Origin: Bacteroidales bacterium 6E
Lineage (GTDB): Bacteria; Bacteroidota; Bacteroidia; Bacteroidales; Prolixibacteraceae
Direction: 5' to 3'
DNA: 64,000 nt
Assembly: GCA_001270045.2 (NCBI GenBank)
Contig: DF970689.1
Location: forward strand, 103,605 to 167,604
In this document: positions 1-8,687 of the stretch, piece after piece
Numbering within the stretch: position 1 is the stretch's first letter
How the letters are laid out: each line of letters opens with the position of its first letter
Translations under genes and position numbers: made by a program
Notes under the pieces: generated by a model
The model's input: the letters and a program-made list of their open reading frames with translations, nothing else
Database searches by the model: none
What the model was told of the DNA's origin: nothing

Positions 1-162
1 GGTGAATGTCCAGTTGGCCGCAACCTTTGGCTGATCAAGAACAACCTTCCGGGAATCGATCCTGAATCGGTGTATGGTACCAACACCAATGCCCCGGCAT
101 TGGAAACAGGTCCGGCACCCACCACACGTTCATTGGGCTTTAACCTGATATTGGGATTCTGA
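1..162 (+). CDS. SusC-like TonB-dependent receptor, C-terminal fragment
   Basis: Frame 1 is open from the window edge to a TGA at 160-162 and encodes 53 residues ending in RSLGFNLILGF. An aromatic residue at the extreme C-terminus of an amphipathic strand is what is expected for the last strand of an outer-membrane beta-barrel. A SusD-like lipoprotein gene begins 21 bp later, which is the usual susC-susD order in Bacteroidota. The gene starts outside the window, so nothing can be said of its plug or N-terminal domain. The assignment rests on the tail sequence and the neighbour. Confidence 0.7.
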   Translation, partial: GECPVGRNLWLIKNNLPGIDPESVYGTNTNAPALETGPAPTTRSLGFNLILGF

Positions 163-183
163 TAATAATTAAAATTGATACAT

Positions 184-2052
184 ATGAAAAATAACAATAA
201 ACTGTGGAAAGCACTGGCTGCGGCGCTCTTTGGCTGGATGTTGCTTCTGACACCGTCATGTACCGACGAATTTGAGGAACTCAACAAAGCGCCCTGGGCC
301 ATATCGGAAGACAACGTACCGATTGAATACCTGTTTCAGGCTGCGGTCAGCAACTCCAAAATGGACCCCCATATCAGTGAAAGGATATTTTTGCTTTACT
401 GGGGATCTGCCTCAAGATATATTCGTTACGATGGTCTGGCAAACGGCAACGACAACGACAGCTGGAGTAATGACTATTGGTCGAGGGGTTATTTCTGGGG
501 ATGGATCACTTCCCTGCAAAATGTCATCGACATCGGTGCAAAGCGCGAGACCGCAGGGTTGTTGAAACCCTACGAGAAGAACGTCATCCAGATGGCAAGG
601 ATATACAAAGTCATGCTCTTCAGCAACTTTGTGGAAACATTTGGTGATGCGCCTTATTTTGAGGCGCTGGACCGCAAGACCGATTATCCCAAAATGGATA
701 GCCAGAAGGATATCTATTACGATTTCTTCAAGGAGCTGACTGAAGCCAGCGCTGCCCTGGATGCTACAGTACCGGGTACGCCGATCGGGAACTCCGACAT
801 GATATACAATGGTGATGCCGCCAAGTGGAAAAAACTGGCCAATTCATTACGTCTTCGCTTTGCCCTGCGTCTTTCAGAAGTGGATGCTGCCAAGGCAAAA
901 GCCGAAGCGGAAGCGGCCGCCAATGCTTCGGGCGGATTGCTGACCTCCACAGCCGAAATTGCCTCGATTCCACAAGGAGGAGGCTGGGATGGACTGACAG
1001 GTGTGTTTACTCGTAGCTGGACCGGATTGGAGCTGACCATTGACATGGGGAACCTGATGACCGGTTTGGGAGGGGTACCTTTCAAGGATCCCGAAAACCT
1101 CTATACCAAACAGAGTGTCAGGAATTATATGGGTATTTATGCACCCTTGATGATTCCCAAAACCAACGAGCCCCGCAGCCAGTTTATACAGGAAGGTGTT
1201 CCCGAAACCATCGACCCCAGGGCATCGGTTTTCTTCGCCCTGCCCGGCACGGCCGACCATAACTGGACATCGGCACAGAATTTTCAGTATACTGTGCCTA
1301 CCGAAACAGGGCAAACCAAACCCATTGCCACCCGGTATTCCTGGCATGCACGTCCACATGGTTCTTATGGAACGGTGGGCACTACTGCACCAACTGGTTT
1401 CACCGGCGTAGGCAACCGTCCCGTAATGGTGAAGAAATACCGTCAGGGAGTGGGAGTGCGGCATGAACTTTTTGGTCCGTGGGAAACCTATTTCCTTTTG
1501 GCTGAAGCTTCCGTCAGGGGCTGGAGCGTTGGCGGGACCGCAAAGGAATATTACAACCGGGGGATTGAGTAGAGCTTCAAACATCATGGTTTGACAGGAG
1601 ATTACGCCTCCTACATTGCCTCGACCGATTATAACCTGAATGGTACGTCAGTCAGTTTCGACCATACCACCGAACCTGTTGATTATACCATTGCTGAAGG
1701 CCCGAACGCCGGATTCCAGTATAAGTATCCTGCAAATACAGGCTTCGGTGCCACGAAAAATGATCGGCTGACCAAGATCATCACCCAGAAATATATCTCC
1801 AACTACCCGTGGAATCCGCTGGAAGCCTGGAATGATCACAGAAGGCTTAACCTGCCGTTCTTTATCAATCCTGCAGAGGAAGTTGACCTGATCAACATCA
1901 ATCTCAAACCCAATGAGTCGCATCCGGATAATTTCCCGAAACGCGTGGCTTATCCAAGCCGTATCGAAAGGGAAAACCCGACCGCATGGGCCCAGGTTAC
2001 AAGTTCTGGATTCGAGAACAAGACCTACACCAGGCTCTGGTGGGCAAAATAA
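184..2052 (+). pseudogene. SusD-like lipoprotein broken by one in-frame TAG
   Basis: ATG 184 gives a lipoprotein signal peptide with lipobox LTPSC and then TDEFEELNKAP, the N-terminus typical of the SusD-like_2 group of surface glycan-binding proteins. The frame stops at TAG 1570-1572 after YYNRGIE and continues in the same frame with SFKHHGLTGDYASY to TAA 2050-2052. Read through, the product would be 622 residues, close to the 577-residue paralogue at 6859. Family members have a sense codon here, so a CAG, GAG or AAG to TAG change is the simple explanation. No frameshift is needed. Either the gene is inactivated, or the codon is suppressed, or it is an assembly error. A TTG-initiated C-terminal fragment at 1591 is unlikely to function alone. 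It follows the truncated SusC gene by 21 bp. Confidence 0.8.
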
Positions 2053-2071
2053 ATTCCCAATGTTTTCTAAA

Positions 2072-2096
2072 AGCTGGCCGCTGGCCAGCTTTTTTT
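2072..2096 (+). terminator. Rho-independent terminator after the broken susD
   Basis: AGCTGGCC and GGCCAGCT form a perfect 8-bp stem around a 3-nt loop, followed by seven T. It lies 20 bp after the SusD stop codon and separates that operon from the ROK gene. Confidence 0.85.
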
Positions 2097-2102
2097 GTGT
2101 TA

Positions 2103-2155
2103 TTTCATAAAACTTCTTAAAATAATTTAAGAAAGATTTGCATTTTTCATAAAAC
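2103..2155 (+). promoter_or_regulatory. Operator-like repeats upstream of the ROK gene
   Basis: TTTCATAAAAC occurs twice, at 2103-2113 and 2145-2155. Between the copies lies a perfect dyad, TTCTTAAA-ATAA-TTTAAGAA, at 2114-2133. The second direct repeat falls inside the spacer of the proposed promoter, so a protein bound there would block polymerase. Autoregulation by the ROK protein is an inference. Confidence 0.35.
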
Positions 2156-2169
2156 GTATCGTATCTTCG
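2137..2169 (+). promoter_or_regulatory. Candidate promoter of the ROK gene
   Basis: TTTG at 2137-2140 and TATCTTCG at 2162-2169 are separated by 21 bp. This is close to the Bacteroidota pattern TTTG-N19-21-TAnnTTTG, with one mismatch in the -7 element. It ends 22 bp before the ATG at 2192. Confidence 0.4.
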
Positions 2170-2191
2170 TGTCACTTTATAATCTAAATCG

Positions 2192-3421
2192 ATGATACTA
2201 ATAAACGAGAAAAACACTGCCCGGATGTCGGTCAATGAGTTGAAAAAGTACCGGCACAAGAAAAGTATCCTTCGGTTATTATATGATAACGACCCTCTCT
2301 CGGCACCTGAACTGAGCAAGCTGATCGGAATCAGCTTACCCACCGTACTTCTTTTGTTAAACGACCTGATCAATACCGACCTGGTCACCACCATGGGTAC
2401 CGGTGCCTCTACCGGTGGAAGGAAACCTGCACTCTATGGCCTGTCGAATGAATCGCTCTTCGTTATTGCCTGTGACATGGGCCGCTACGAGTCGAAAATC
2501 ACCATATACAACAGCCACAACCAGCAAGTCACTCCCGTAAAGTATTTCGATACGCACATTGATGATGAAATGGTGGTCGAAAAGATATTTGCCGCAGCCG
2601 ATGAGCTGATCCGCGATTTCCATATTCCCAGGGAGAAGATTTTCGGTGTGGGTGTCGATATGCCTGGGTTGGTTGATTCACAGGCCGGAACCAACTTTAC
2701 CATCAAGAATGCCCGGATGCAGAATATCAGGGAACGACTTGAAAAGCAGTTCGGCTATTTTGTCTATATCGACAATGACGCACGCATGCAGGCCTTTGGC
2801 GAATACATGTTTGGCAAGGCCAGGGACAAGAACAACGCCATTGTGGTGAACTGGAGCTGGGGGGTCGGTATGGGCATGATCCTGAACGGACAGCTATATG
2901 GTGGCGCCACCGGTTTTGCGGGCGAGCTTTCCCATATCCAGATGGCCGAAGAGGGTGATCTTTGTATTTGTGGCAAACGGGGATGCCTCGAAACGGTTGC
3001 CTCGGCAAACACCATGCTCAGGCTTGCAAAGCAGGGTATCGAGCAAGGCAGCGTAACACAGCTGGCCATGCAGTTCAAGGACAGTCCTGACGAAATCACG
3101 CCTGAACATATCATCGCGGCCGCCAGGGCAGGGGATGAGTTTTCGATTGCCATCCTGACAAAAATCGGTTTGTCGCTCGGGAAGGGATTATCGATCATCA
3201 TTCAGTTGATGAATCCCGAAATGATCGTGCTGGGCGGTCCTATCGCCAAGGCACAGAAATATGTGCTGACGCCTATCCAACAAGCACTGAACAAATACTG
3301 TCTCGATAAAATTGTCGCCAACATCGAGATTGAGACTTCCGATATCGATGAGTACTCCGGATTGCTGGGAAGCGCTGCAATGGTCTACCAACATCTGTTC
3401 AGTGACCAGTCGGCACTGTAA
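2192..3421 (+). CDS. ROK-family transcriptional regulator
   Basis: A 409-residue protein with an N-terminal winged-helix domain (about residues 18-75, ending GRKPALYGL) fused to a ROK sugar-kinase-like domain. The zinc-site motif CICGKRGCLE is present with Cys258, Cys260 and Cys265, preceded by GELSHIQ. This is the NagC/XylR/Mlc architecture, in which a sugar or sugar phosphate releases the repressor from DNA. It sits directly before a susC-susD-fucosidase set on the same strand, so it probably controls that locus in response to a sugar from the imported glycan; the ligand cannot be read from the sequence. ATG 2192 is taken as start. An internal ATG at 2225 (MSVNELKKY) is possible and would keep the whole HTH. 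Confidence 0.9.
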   Translation: MILINEKNTARMSVNELKKYRHKKSILRLLYDNDPLSAPELSKLIGISLPTVLLLLNDLINTDLVTTMGTGASTGGRKPALYGLSNESLFVIACDMGRYESKITIYNSHNQQVTPVKYFDTHIDDEMVVEKIFAAADELIRDFHIPREKIFGVGVDMPGLVDSQAGTNFTIKNARMQNIRERLEKQFGYFVYIDNDARMQAFGEYMFGKARDKNNAIVVNWSWGVGMGMILNGQLYGGATGFAGELSHIQMAEEGDLCICGKRGCLETVASANTMLRLAKQGIEQGSVTQLAMQFKDSPDEITPEHIIAAARAGDEFSIAILTKIGLSLGKGLSIIIQLMNPEMIVLGGPIAKAQKYVLTPIQQALNKYCLDKIVANIEIETSDIDEYSGLLGSAAMVYQHLFSDQSAL

Positions 3422-3430
3422 TAAAATGAA

Positions 3431-3458
3431 AATTGTAAATACTATATACTTTACAATT
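3431..3458 (+). promoter_or_regulatory. Inverted repeat between the ROK gene and susC
   Basis: AATTGTAAA at 3431-3439 and TTTACAATT at 3450-3458 form a perfect 9-bp dyad with a 10-bp spacer, inside the 63-bp gap between the two genes. There is no T-tract, so it looks more like a protein-binding site than a terminator. A dyad of this size in AT-rich DNA can occur by chance. Confidence 0.3.
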
Positions 3459-3484
3459 CTAATCAATCATTAATTTAAAAATCT

Positions 3485-6400
3485 ATGCGAAAGGTTTTAA
3501 TTCTTATGACGATGTGTCTGGCACTGGCAGTCAGTGCGATGGCACAGGTAACCGTCACAGGGAAAGTCACTGGTGAGGATGGATTGGGCATTCCGGGAGC
3601 TTCGGTTCTGGAGAAGGGCACCACCAACGGCACCGTGACAAACCTGGATGGCGATTACACCATCAGGGTAGCCAATTCAGAAGCTACACTTGTATTTTCA
3701 TTCATGGGTTACACCACTCAGGAAGTCGCCCTTCAGGGAAGGTCTTCGGTGAATGTAACCCTGCAGTTTTCAACCCTGGCAGTTGATGAGGTTGTGGTAA
3801 CCGCTCTGGGTATCAAACGTCAGTCAAAGGCACTGGGTTATGCCGTTACTGAAGTTAAAGGAGAAACCCTGGCAGGTGCAGGTACCATCAGCCCGGTTAT
3901 GGCTCTCCAGGGCCGTGCAGCAGGTGTGGATATCGCACCCAGTGAAGGTAGCGTCTTCTCCGGTTCCAAGATTACCATCCGTGGTAACTCTACCCTGGGC
4001 AGCAACAACATGCCTATTTTCGTGGTCGACGGCGTGATCATCGACAACGAAGTATCCGGTGGTAGTGAATGGGGATCCGGTGACTGGGGTAACAACCTGA
4101 AAAACCTGAACTCTGATGAGTTTGAATCGGTAACCGTACTGAAAGGTTCGGCAGCTACCGCACTTTACGGATCACGCGCCCTCAATGGTGCCATCGTGAT
4201 CACCACCAAATCGGGTAAAGCACGCAAAGACCTGGGCGTACGCTTTTCACAGCGCTACAGCGTGAAGGACGTTTATGACGGTCCCGCTTTCCAGAACGTT
4301 TACGGTGAAGGTACCATCCCCGGTTATGCAACCTGGGCTCCCGACCGTTACGCTCCTTCGAAGTATTTCCCCCAGAATGCTGCCGGCGAACCTTACCTGT
4401 CGCCCACCGTATTGAGCTACGGTCACAAGATGGACGGAACCCGCGTTCGCGACTGGGACGGCCAGTGGATCGATTACAATCCGCAACCCGACAACTTCCT
4501 GCAGATTTTCGACCAGGGTATGCAGAGCAACACGAACCTCACACTTGATGGTGGCGGTGACAACTCTACCTTCCTGATCTCCCTTTCGAACCTGACGGAA
4601 AAGGGTACCATGCCAGGAAACAAATTCGCACGTAACTCGGTATTCTCGAAAGTTACCCGCGACTTTAACAAGTACATCTCTTCAGAACTTTCGCTCAGCT
4701 ATGCAAACGCTGTTCCCGAGAACCCTGAAAGGGATATCATGCAGAACTTCATCACCGGTTCATGGGCCCGTAACTATGACGCCAGCCGCTGGAAGAATAA
4801 CTACAAGGCTGAGCATGGCGGAACTCCCCGTCAGGACAACAATGACCCCGGATATCAGGTTCCAGGTCACGGTCTGTGGTTCGACGTTTATGAAAACAGC
4901 CGCCAGAGGATTGAGGAATCTCTCCGTTTGACCGGTAAGATCGACATTAACCTCACCGATTGGTTCAGTATCGTATTGGATGGATACGTAAACAACTACT
5001 ACACCAAGTACGAAAACAAGATCCTGGGTAGCGGTTACCGCAACGAAGGTGGTAGCTATGAACTCGGTCACTCGAGAAAAGAACAGTACGACGGTAAATT
5101 GTGGCTGAACTTCAAGAAAAAACTGGACAACGGTCTCGACGGTTCACTTTCACTTGTAGCCGAACACTGGCAACAGTCAAACAGCTACACCGGTGCTTGG
5201 ACCAACGGTGGTTTGATCGTTCCCGGCATCTTCGCGCTCAGCAATTCAAGAACCGAACCTGGCCAGAATGCCTATATCGATAGCGAAAAGACCCTTCAGT
5301 CGATGATGTTCTTCTCCGACATCAGCTACAAGGACCAGCTTTTCCTTAGTATCACAGGCCGTAACGACTGGTCATCGACCCTGACTTACGCCGATGGTTC
5401 AGGTAACAACAGTTATTTCTACCCATCCGTGAGCTTGTCGTGGATTGCAACCGAAACTTTTGACCTTCCCAACTGGATGGACTTCGGTAAACTGAGGTTC
5501 TCGCTTGCCCACGTTGGTAACGACTATTCACCATACGCCATCAACCCCGGTTTCAACCGCAAGGGTACCGTTCTCAGCTACAATGGTGACCTGCCACGTT
5601 ACAGCTTCAAAAATGACCAGATCCCGAATATCAACATTCGTCCTGAAAACAAAAAGTCTGTTGAAATGGGTCTTGATGTCCGCTTCTTCGAAAACCGTTT
5701 CGGTGTCGACTTCACCTACTACAAGGAAAATACTTTCAACCAGATCCTTTCCATCCCTGCCCCGTTTGAAAGCGGTGTCAGCTCTCTGCTGATCAACGCC
5801 GGTAACATCCAGAACCAGGGTATTGAGCTCATGCTCCATTTTACTCCGGTAAGGACCAGGGATTTCGAATGGAACCTTGATGTAAACTTTGCACGTAACC
5901 GCAACAAGATCATCGAACTGTATGAAGGAATTGACGAATACCTGCTCGATGGAGACTGGGGCTACGGTAACACCCGTATCGGTTCGGTAGCCAAGGTAGG
6001 TGGTGCTTATGGTGTTCTGATGTCAGACTCTTCACCCGTGAAATACAACAATCCGAATGACCCGAACGATCCACGCAACGGAATGATCCAGCTGACCTGG
6101 GATGCCGCCAACCGTGGTGTCAGGGCAGCCCGTGACCAGAAAAAAAGCGTTGTGGGTGACATGAACCCCGACTTTACCGGTTCTGTCAATACCAGCTTCA
6201 GCTACAAGAGGTTTAGCATGGATGCACTTTTCGATTTCAAAATCGGTGGTGACATTAGTTCTTACTCAGGTCGTTACGGTACCGCATATGGTCTGTTTGA
6301 ATCAACCCTTCAGGGCCGTGATCCTGAATTCGGAGGTATCAGCTGGAACAGTGGATTCACCGGTGGCAGCTACACCGACGGTGTAATTGTTGATGGCGTT

Positions 6401-6832
6401 TTCGCTCCCGGAACCACAGTACAGATGAAGAATTCGGCTGGTGAAACCGTTTCACACAATGTAGGTGGAATGACCTATCAGGAAGCTTATGACAATGGAA
6501 TGGTTGAACCTACCCACTCGGGTTACTGGACATACTGGAACAACTCATGGGGAACCGGTGTGATCAATGACGCCGTTCTTCAGGAAAACTCTTATGTCGG
6601 TTTCCGTCAGTTGACCCTGACTTACAACATCCCGAGTTCACTGACCCAGAAGGTCGGAATTTCAGCCGCCAACATTGGCGTGTATGGCCGCGATTTAGGC
6701 TTCCTCTATAAGACCCTGAAAGACAACCTGCATCCTTTCAGCGTACGAAGCAACCGCTCCGGCGCCGCTCACGAATGGCAGCAGATTCCTTATGTCAGGA
6801 CATTCGGTGCCACTCTTAACCTTTCATTGTAA
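3485..6832 (+). CDS. SusC/RagA-type TonB-dependent outer-membrane receptor
   Basis: An 1115-residue protein that imports oligosaccharide across the outer membrane with energy from TonB. A signal peptide (about residues 1-20, ending SAMAQ) is followed by a CarboxypepD_reg-like beta-sandwich (VTVTGKVTGEDGLGIPGASV, DGDYTIRV). A TonB-box/plug junction (VDEVVVTALGIKRQ) follows, then the plug with TLGSNNMPIFVVDGV and ALNGAIVITTKSGKA, and a long barrel ending TLNLSL. Length and domain order are normal for the family. The susD partner starts at once after it (the stop overlaps an ATG in TAATG). The fucosidase downstream suggests a fucosylated substrate, which is inference. Confidence 0.96.
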   Translation: MRKVLILMTMCLALAVSAMAQVTVTGKVTGEDGLGIPGASVLEKGTTNGTVTNLDGDYTIRVANSEATLVFSFMGYTTQEVALQGRSSVNVTLQFSTLAVDEVVVTALGIKRQSKALGYAVTEVKGETLAGAGTISPVMALQGRAAGVDIAPSEGSVFSGSKITIRGNSTLGSNNMPIFVVDGVIIDNEVSGGSEWGSGDWGNNLKNLNSDEFESVTVLKGSAATALYGSRALNGAIVITTKSGKARKDLGVRFSQRYSVKDVYDGPAFQNVYGEGTIPGYATWAPDRYAPSKYFPQNAAGEPYLSPTVLSYGHKMDGTRVRDWDGQWIDYNPQPDNFLQIFDQGMQSNTNLTLDGGGDNSTFLISLSNLTEKGTMPGNKFARNSVFSKVTRDFNKYISSELSLSYANAVPENPERDIMQNFITGSWARNYDASRWKNNYKAEHGGTPRQDNNDPGYQVPGHGLWFDVYENSRQRIEESLRLTGKIDINLTDWFSIVLDGYVNNYYTKYENKILGSGYRNEGGSYELGHSRKEQYDGKLWLNFKKKLDNGLDGSLSLVAEHWQQSNSYTGAWTNGGLIVPGIFALSNSRTEPGQNAYIDSEKTLQSMMFFSDISYKDQLFLSITGRNDWSSTLTYADGSGNNSYFYPSVSLSWIATETFDLPNWMDFGKLRFSLAHVGNDYSPYAINPGFNRKGTVLSYNGDLPRYSFKNDQIPNINIRPENKKSVEMGLDVRFFENRFGVDFTYYKENTFNQILSIPAPFESGVSSLLINAGNIQNQGIELMLHFTPVRTRDFEWNLDVNFARNRNKIIELYEGIDEYLLDGDWGYGNTRIGSVAKVGGAYGVLMSDSSPVKYNNPNDPNDPRNGMIQLTWDAANRGVRAARDQKKSVVGDMNPDFTGSVNTSFSYKRFSMDALFDFKIGGDISSYSGRYGTAYGLFESTLQGRDPEFGGISWNSGFTGGSYTDGVIVDGVFAPGTTVQMKNSAGETVSHNVGGMTYQEAYDNGMVEPTHSGYWTYWNNSWGTGVINDAVLQENSYVGFRQLTLTYNIPSSLTQKVGISAANIGVYGRDLGFLYKTLKDNLHPFSVRSNRSGAAHEWQQIPYVRTFGATLNLSL

Positions 6833-6858
6833 TGTGTAAGCCTGAAAATTTATTGGAT

Positions 6859-8592
6859 ATGAATAAAAGAATATATAAAGTTTTAGGGTCAATTGTGCTG
6901 TTGGCAATGCTGATGGTGAATTGTACCGATAAGTTCGCGGAGCTCAACAAAGATCCCCGTGAAGTCAACGATCCTGATCTTTCTCATGTGCTGACCAACG
7001 CCCTGTACAACTCTGCCGGTGACGAATACCTGCAGTGGTTCTACAATAACAGTGTTTACTTCTGGCGTTTTGCGCAGATCACTGCAGCCAGGGGTGGTAA
7101 TGCAACCGATTTCAACGATACAGGCGCCCTTGGTGGAATTCCGCTTCACAGGGTAATGATCGACATGAAGGAAATCCGTTATCGGATTGACAACATGCCT
7201 GAGGCTGACAGAAAGAACTACCAGGCTTTCAAGGCTATTACTTACATTCCCCAGGTTCAGCTTGGCCTCAGGGCTACCGACTGGCAGGGTTCACTCGTAT
7301 ATTCCGAAGCGGTTGAAGCACGTTATAGTGGCAACCTGACCCCGAAATACGATACCCAGGAAGAACTGCTCACATTGTGGCTGGCAGAATTGAAAGATGC
7401 AATCACTGTTCTTTTGGCTGCCGACAATACCCAGGTAAGACCGGGTAACCAGGATTTCATTTACAGAAGTAACTGGGTCAATTGGGCACGTTATGCCAAC
7501 AGTCTCCGTCTCAGGATCGCTGCCAGGTATGAACTGACCAACCCAACCCTGATGAAACAGCTTCTGCAGGAAATCGTTTCGCTGAAAGATGCCAATGGTG
7601 ACATCCTGCTGATCACCGATCCGGTGAACAATGCAGTATGGGCTCCCGGTACAAGCGAAGAAGGACCTGGCGGTACCAACTCACTCTGGATCGAAAACTA
7701 TGGTCCTTCCAAAAACTTCAGTGCTTTTGCACGCAAAAACCAGGATCCAAGGCTCCGGATCTTCTTCAGGATGAACGACCTGAGCGAAGCCAACCTGAAC
7801 CTGATCTCTGCCGCTGGCCAAACGCTTCCGAAGTGGGTGAAATTCCCCGTTGTTGAGCCTTGGGACCGTCTTGTTGGTTCTCCCGTGGCTCCCGACAGCT
7901 CTGGAGTAACCGATTATTACGGTGCCGCCCTGCGTGATGCCGAAAACCGTACCTATGCCCGTCTGCCTTACGTTGATTATAACCTGATCAAACCCAAACA
8001 GAACGGTCGTAACGGTGAATACCGCAATATCCTGATGGGTGCCGCCGAAGTATGCCTCTATCTGGCTGAATTCGTTGAAAAAGGCCATGTTTCAGGAATC
8101 GGAACCGCTGAAAGCTGGTATAAAAAAGGTGTTGAGTTTTCACTCAAGCAATATGACAACCGTGCCATGCTGGCCCAGGTCGTCGACTATGCAAACCGCG
8201 GTCTGAAAGCTGGTGAAGTGGAAGCATACCTGGCTCAGGAAGATGTGAAATACATCGCAGGTGATCCCAAGAACAAGGAGAAAATCATCCTCCAGCAGAT
8301 CATCAACCTGTTTGATAATCCTTACGAAGGTATTGCCGTTGCACGTCGTACCGGCTATCCGAAAAAAGGCAGCTCCATCTGGGCATGGGAACCTTACTAC
8401 TCGGCAGGTGCTGAGTTGAAACTCCCGCGTCGTTTCCCATGGAACCAGCCTTCGATCGAAACCAACAAGGCTAACTTCGAACAGGCACTGAGCGCCCAGG
8501 GCTTTACCGTCAATGCATTTGAAGGTGAGGTTTTGAATTCGCAAAGGGTATGGTGGGACAAAAATGCCCCCGACTACGGTAGTGGACAATAA
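6859..8592 (+). CDS. SusD-like surface glycan-binding lipoprotein
   Basis: A 577-residue SusD-like_2 family lipoprotein that caps the SusC transporter and binds glycan at the cell surface. The start chosen is ATG 6859, because it yields a compact signal peptide, MNKRIYKVLGSIVLLAMLMVNC, with Cys as the lipidated residue, followed by TDKFAELNKDPREV. An upstream ATG at 6832 overlaps the susC stop and would add nine polar residues before the signal peptide. That overlap could aid translational coupling. It is homologous at its N-terminus to the interrupted SusD at 184, suggesting the two pairs are paralogous. It ends in VWWDKNAPDYGSGQ. Confidence 0.94.
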   Translation: MNKRIYKVLGSIVLLAMLMVNCTDKFAELNKDPREVNDPDLSHVLTNALYNSAGDEYLQWFYNNSVYFWRFAQITAARGGNATDFNDTGALGGIPLHRVMIDMKEIRYRIDNMPEADRKNYQAFKAITYIPQVQLGLRATDWQGSLVYSEAVEARYSGNLTPKYDTQEELLTLWLAELKDAITVLLAADNTQVRPGNQDFIYRSNWVNWARYANSLRLRIAARYELTNPTLMKQLLQEIVSLKDANGDILLITDPVNNAVWAPGTSEEGPGGTNSLWIENYGPSKNFSAFARKNQDPRLRIFFRMNDLSEANLNLISAAGQTLPKWVKFPVVEPWDRLVGSPVAPDSSGVTDYYGAALRDAENRTYARLPYVDYNLIKPKQNGRNGEYRNILMGAAEVCLYLAEFVEKGHVSGIGTAESWYKKGVEFSLKQYDNRAMLAQVVDYANRGLKAGEVEAYLAQEDVKYIAGDPKNKEKIILQQIINLFDNPYEGIAVARRTGYPKKGSSIWAWEPYYSAGAELKLPRRFPWNQPSIETNKANFEQALSAQGFTVNAFEGEVLNSQRVWWDKNAPDYGSGQ

Positions 8593-8610
8593 TATCCATC
8601 ACTCATAATC

Positions 8611-8643
8611 AAAAATGGCGGCCCGGTGCCGCCATTTTTTTTT
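8611..8643 (+). terminator. Terminator between susD and the fucosidase gene
   Basis: ATGGCGGC (8615-8622) and GCCGCCAT (8628-8635) pair around a 5-nt loop, flanked by A5 before and T9 after. It can act on either strand. Read-through or a separate promoter would be needed to express the GH29 gene downstream. Confidence 0.85.
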
Positions 8644-8687
8644 AAATTCACCCGAGATATTTTAACAACACAAATTATCAAACCGAT

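Noticed and set aside
874-1587. Open frame of 237 codons antisense to the broken susD
   Set aside because: Its predicted protein shows no family signature and it overlaps sense sequence that clearly encodes a SusD-like protein.
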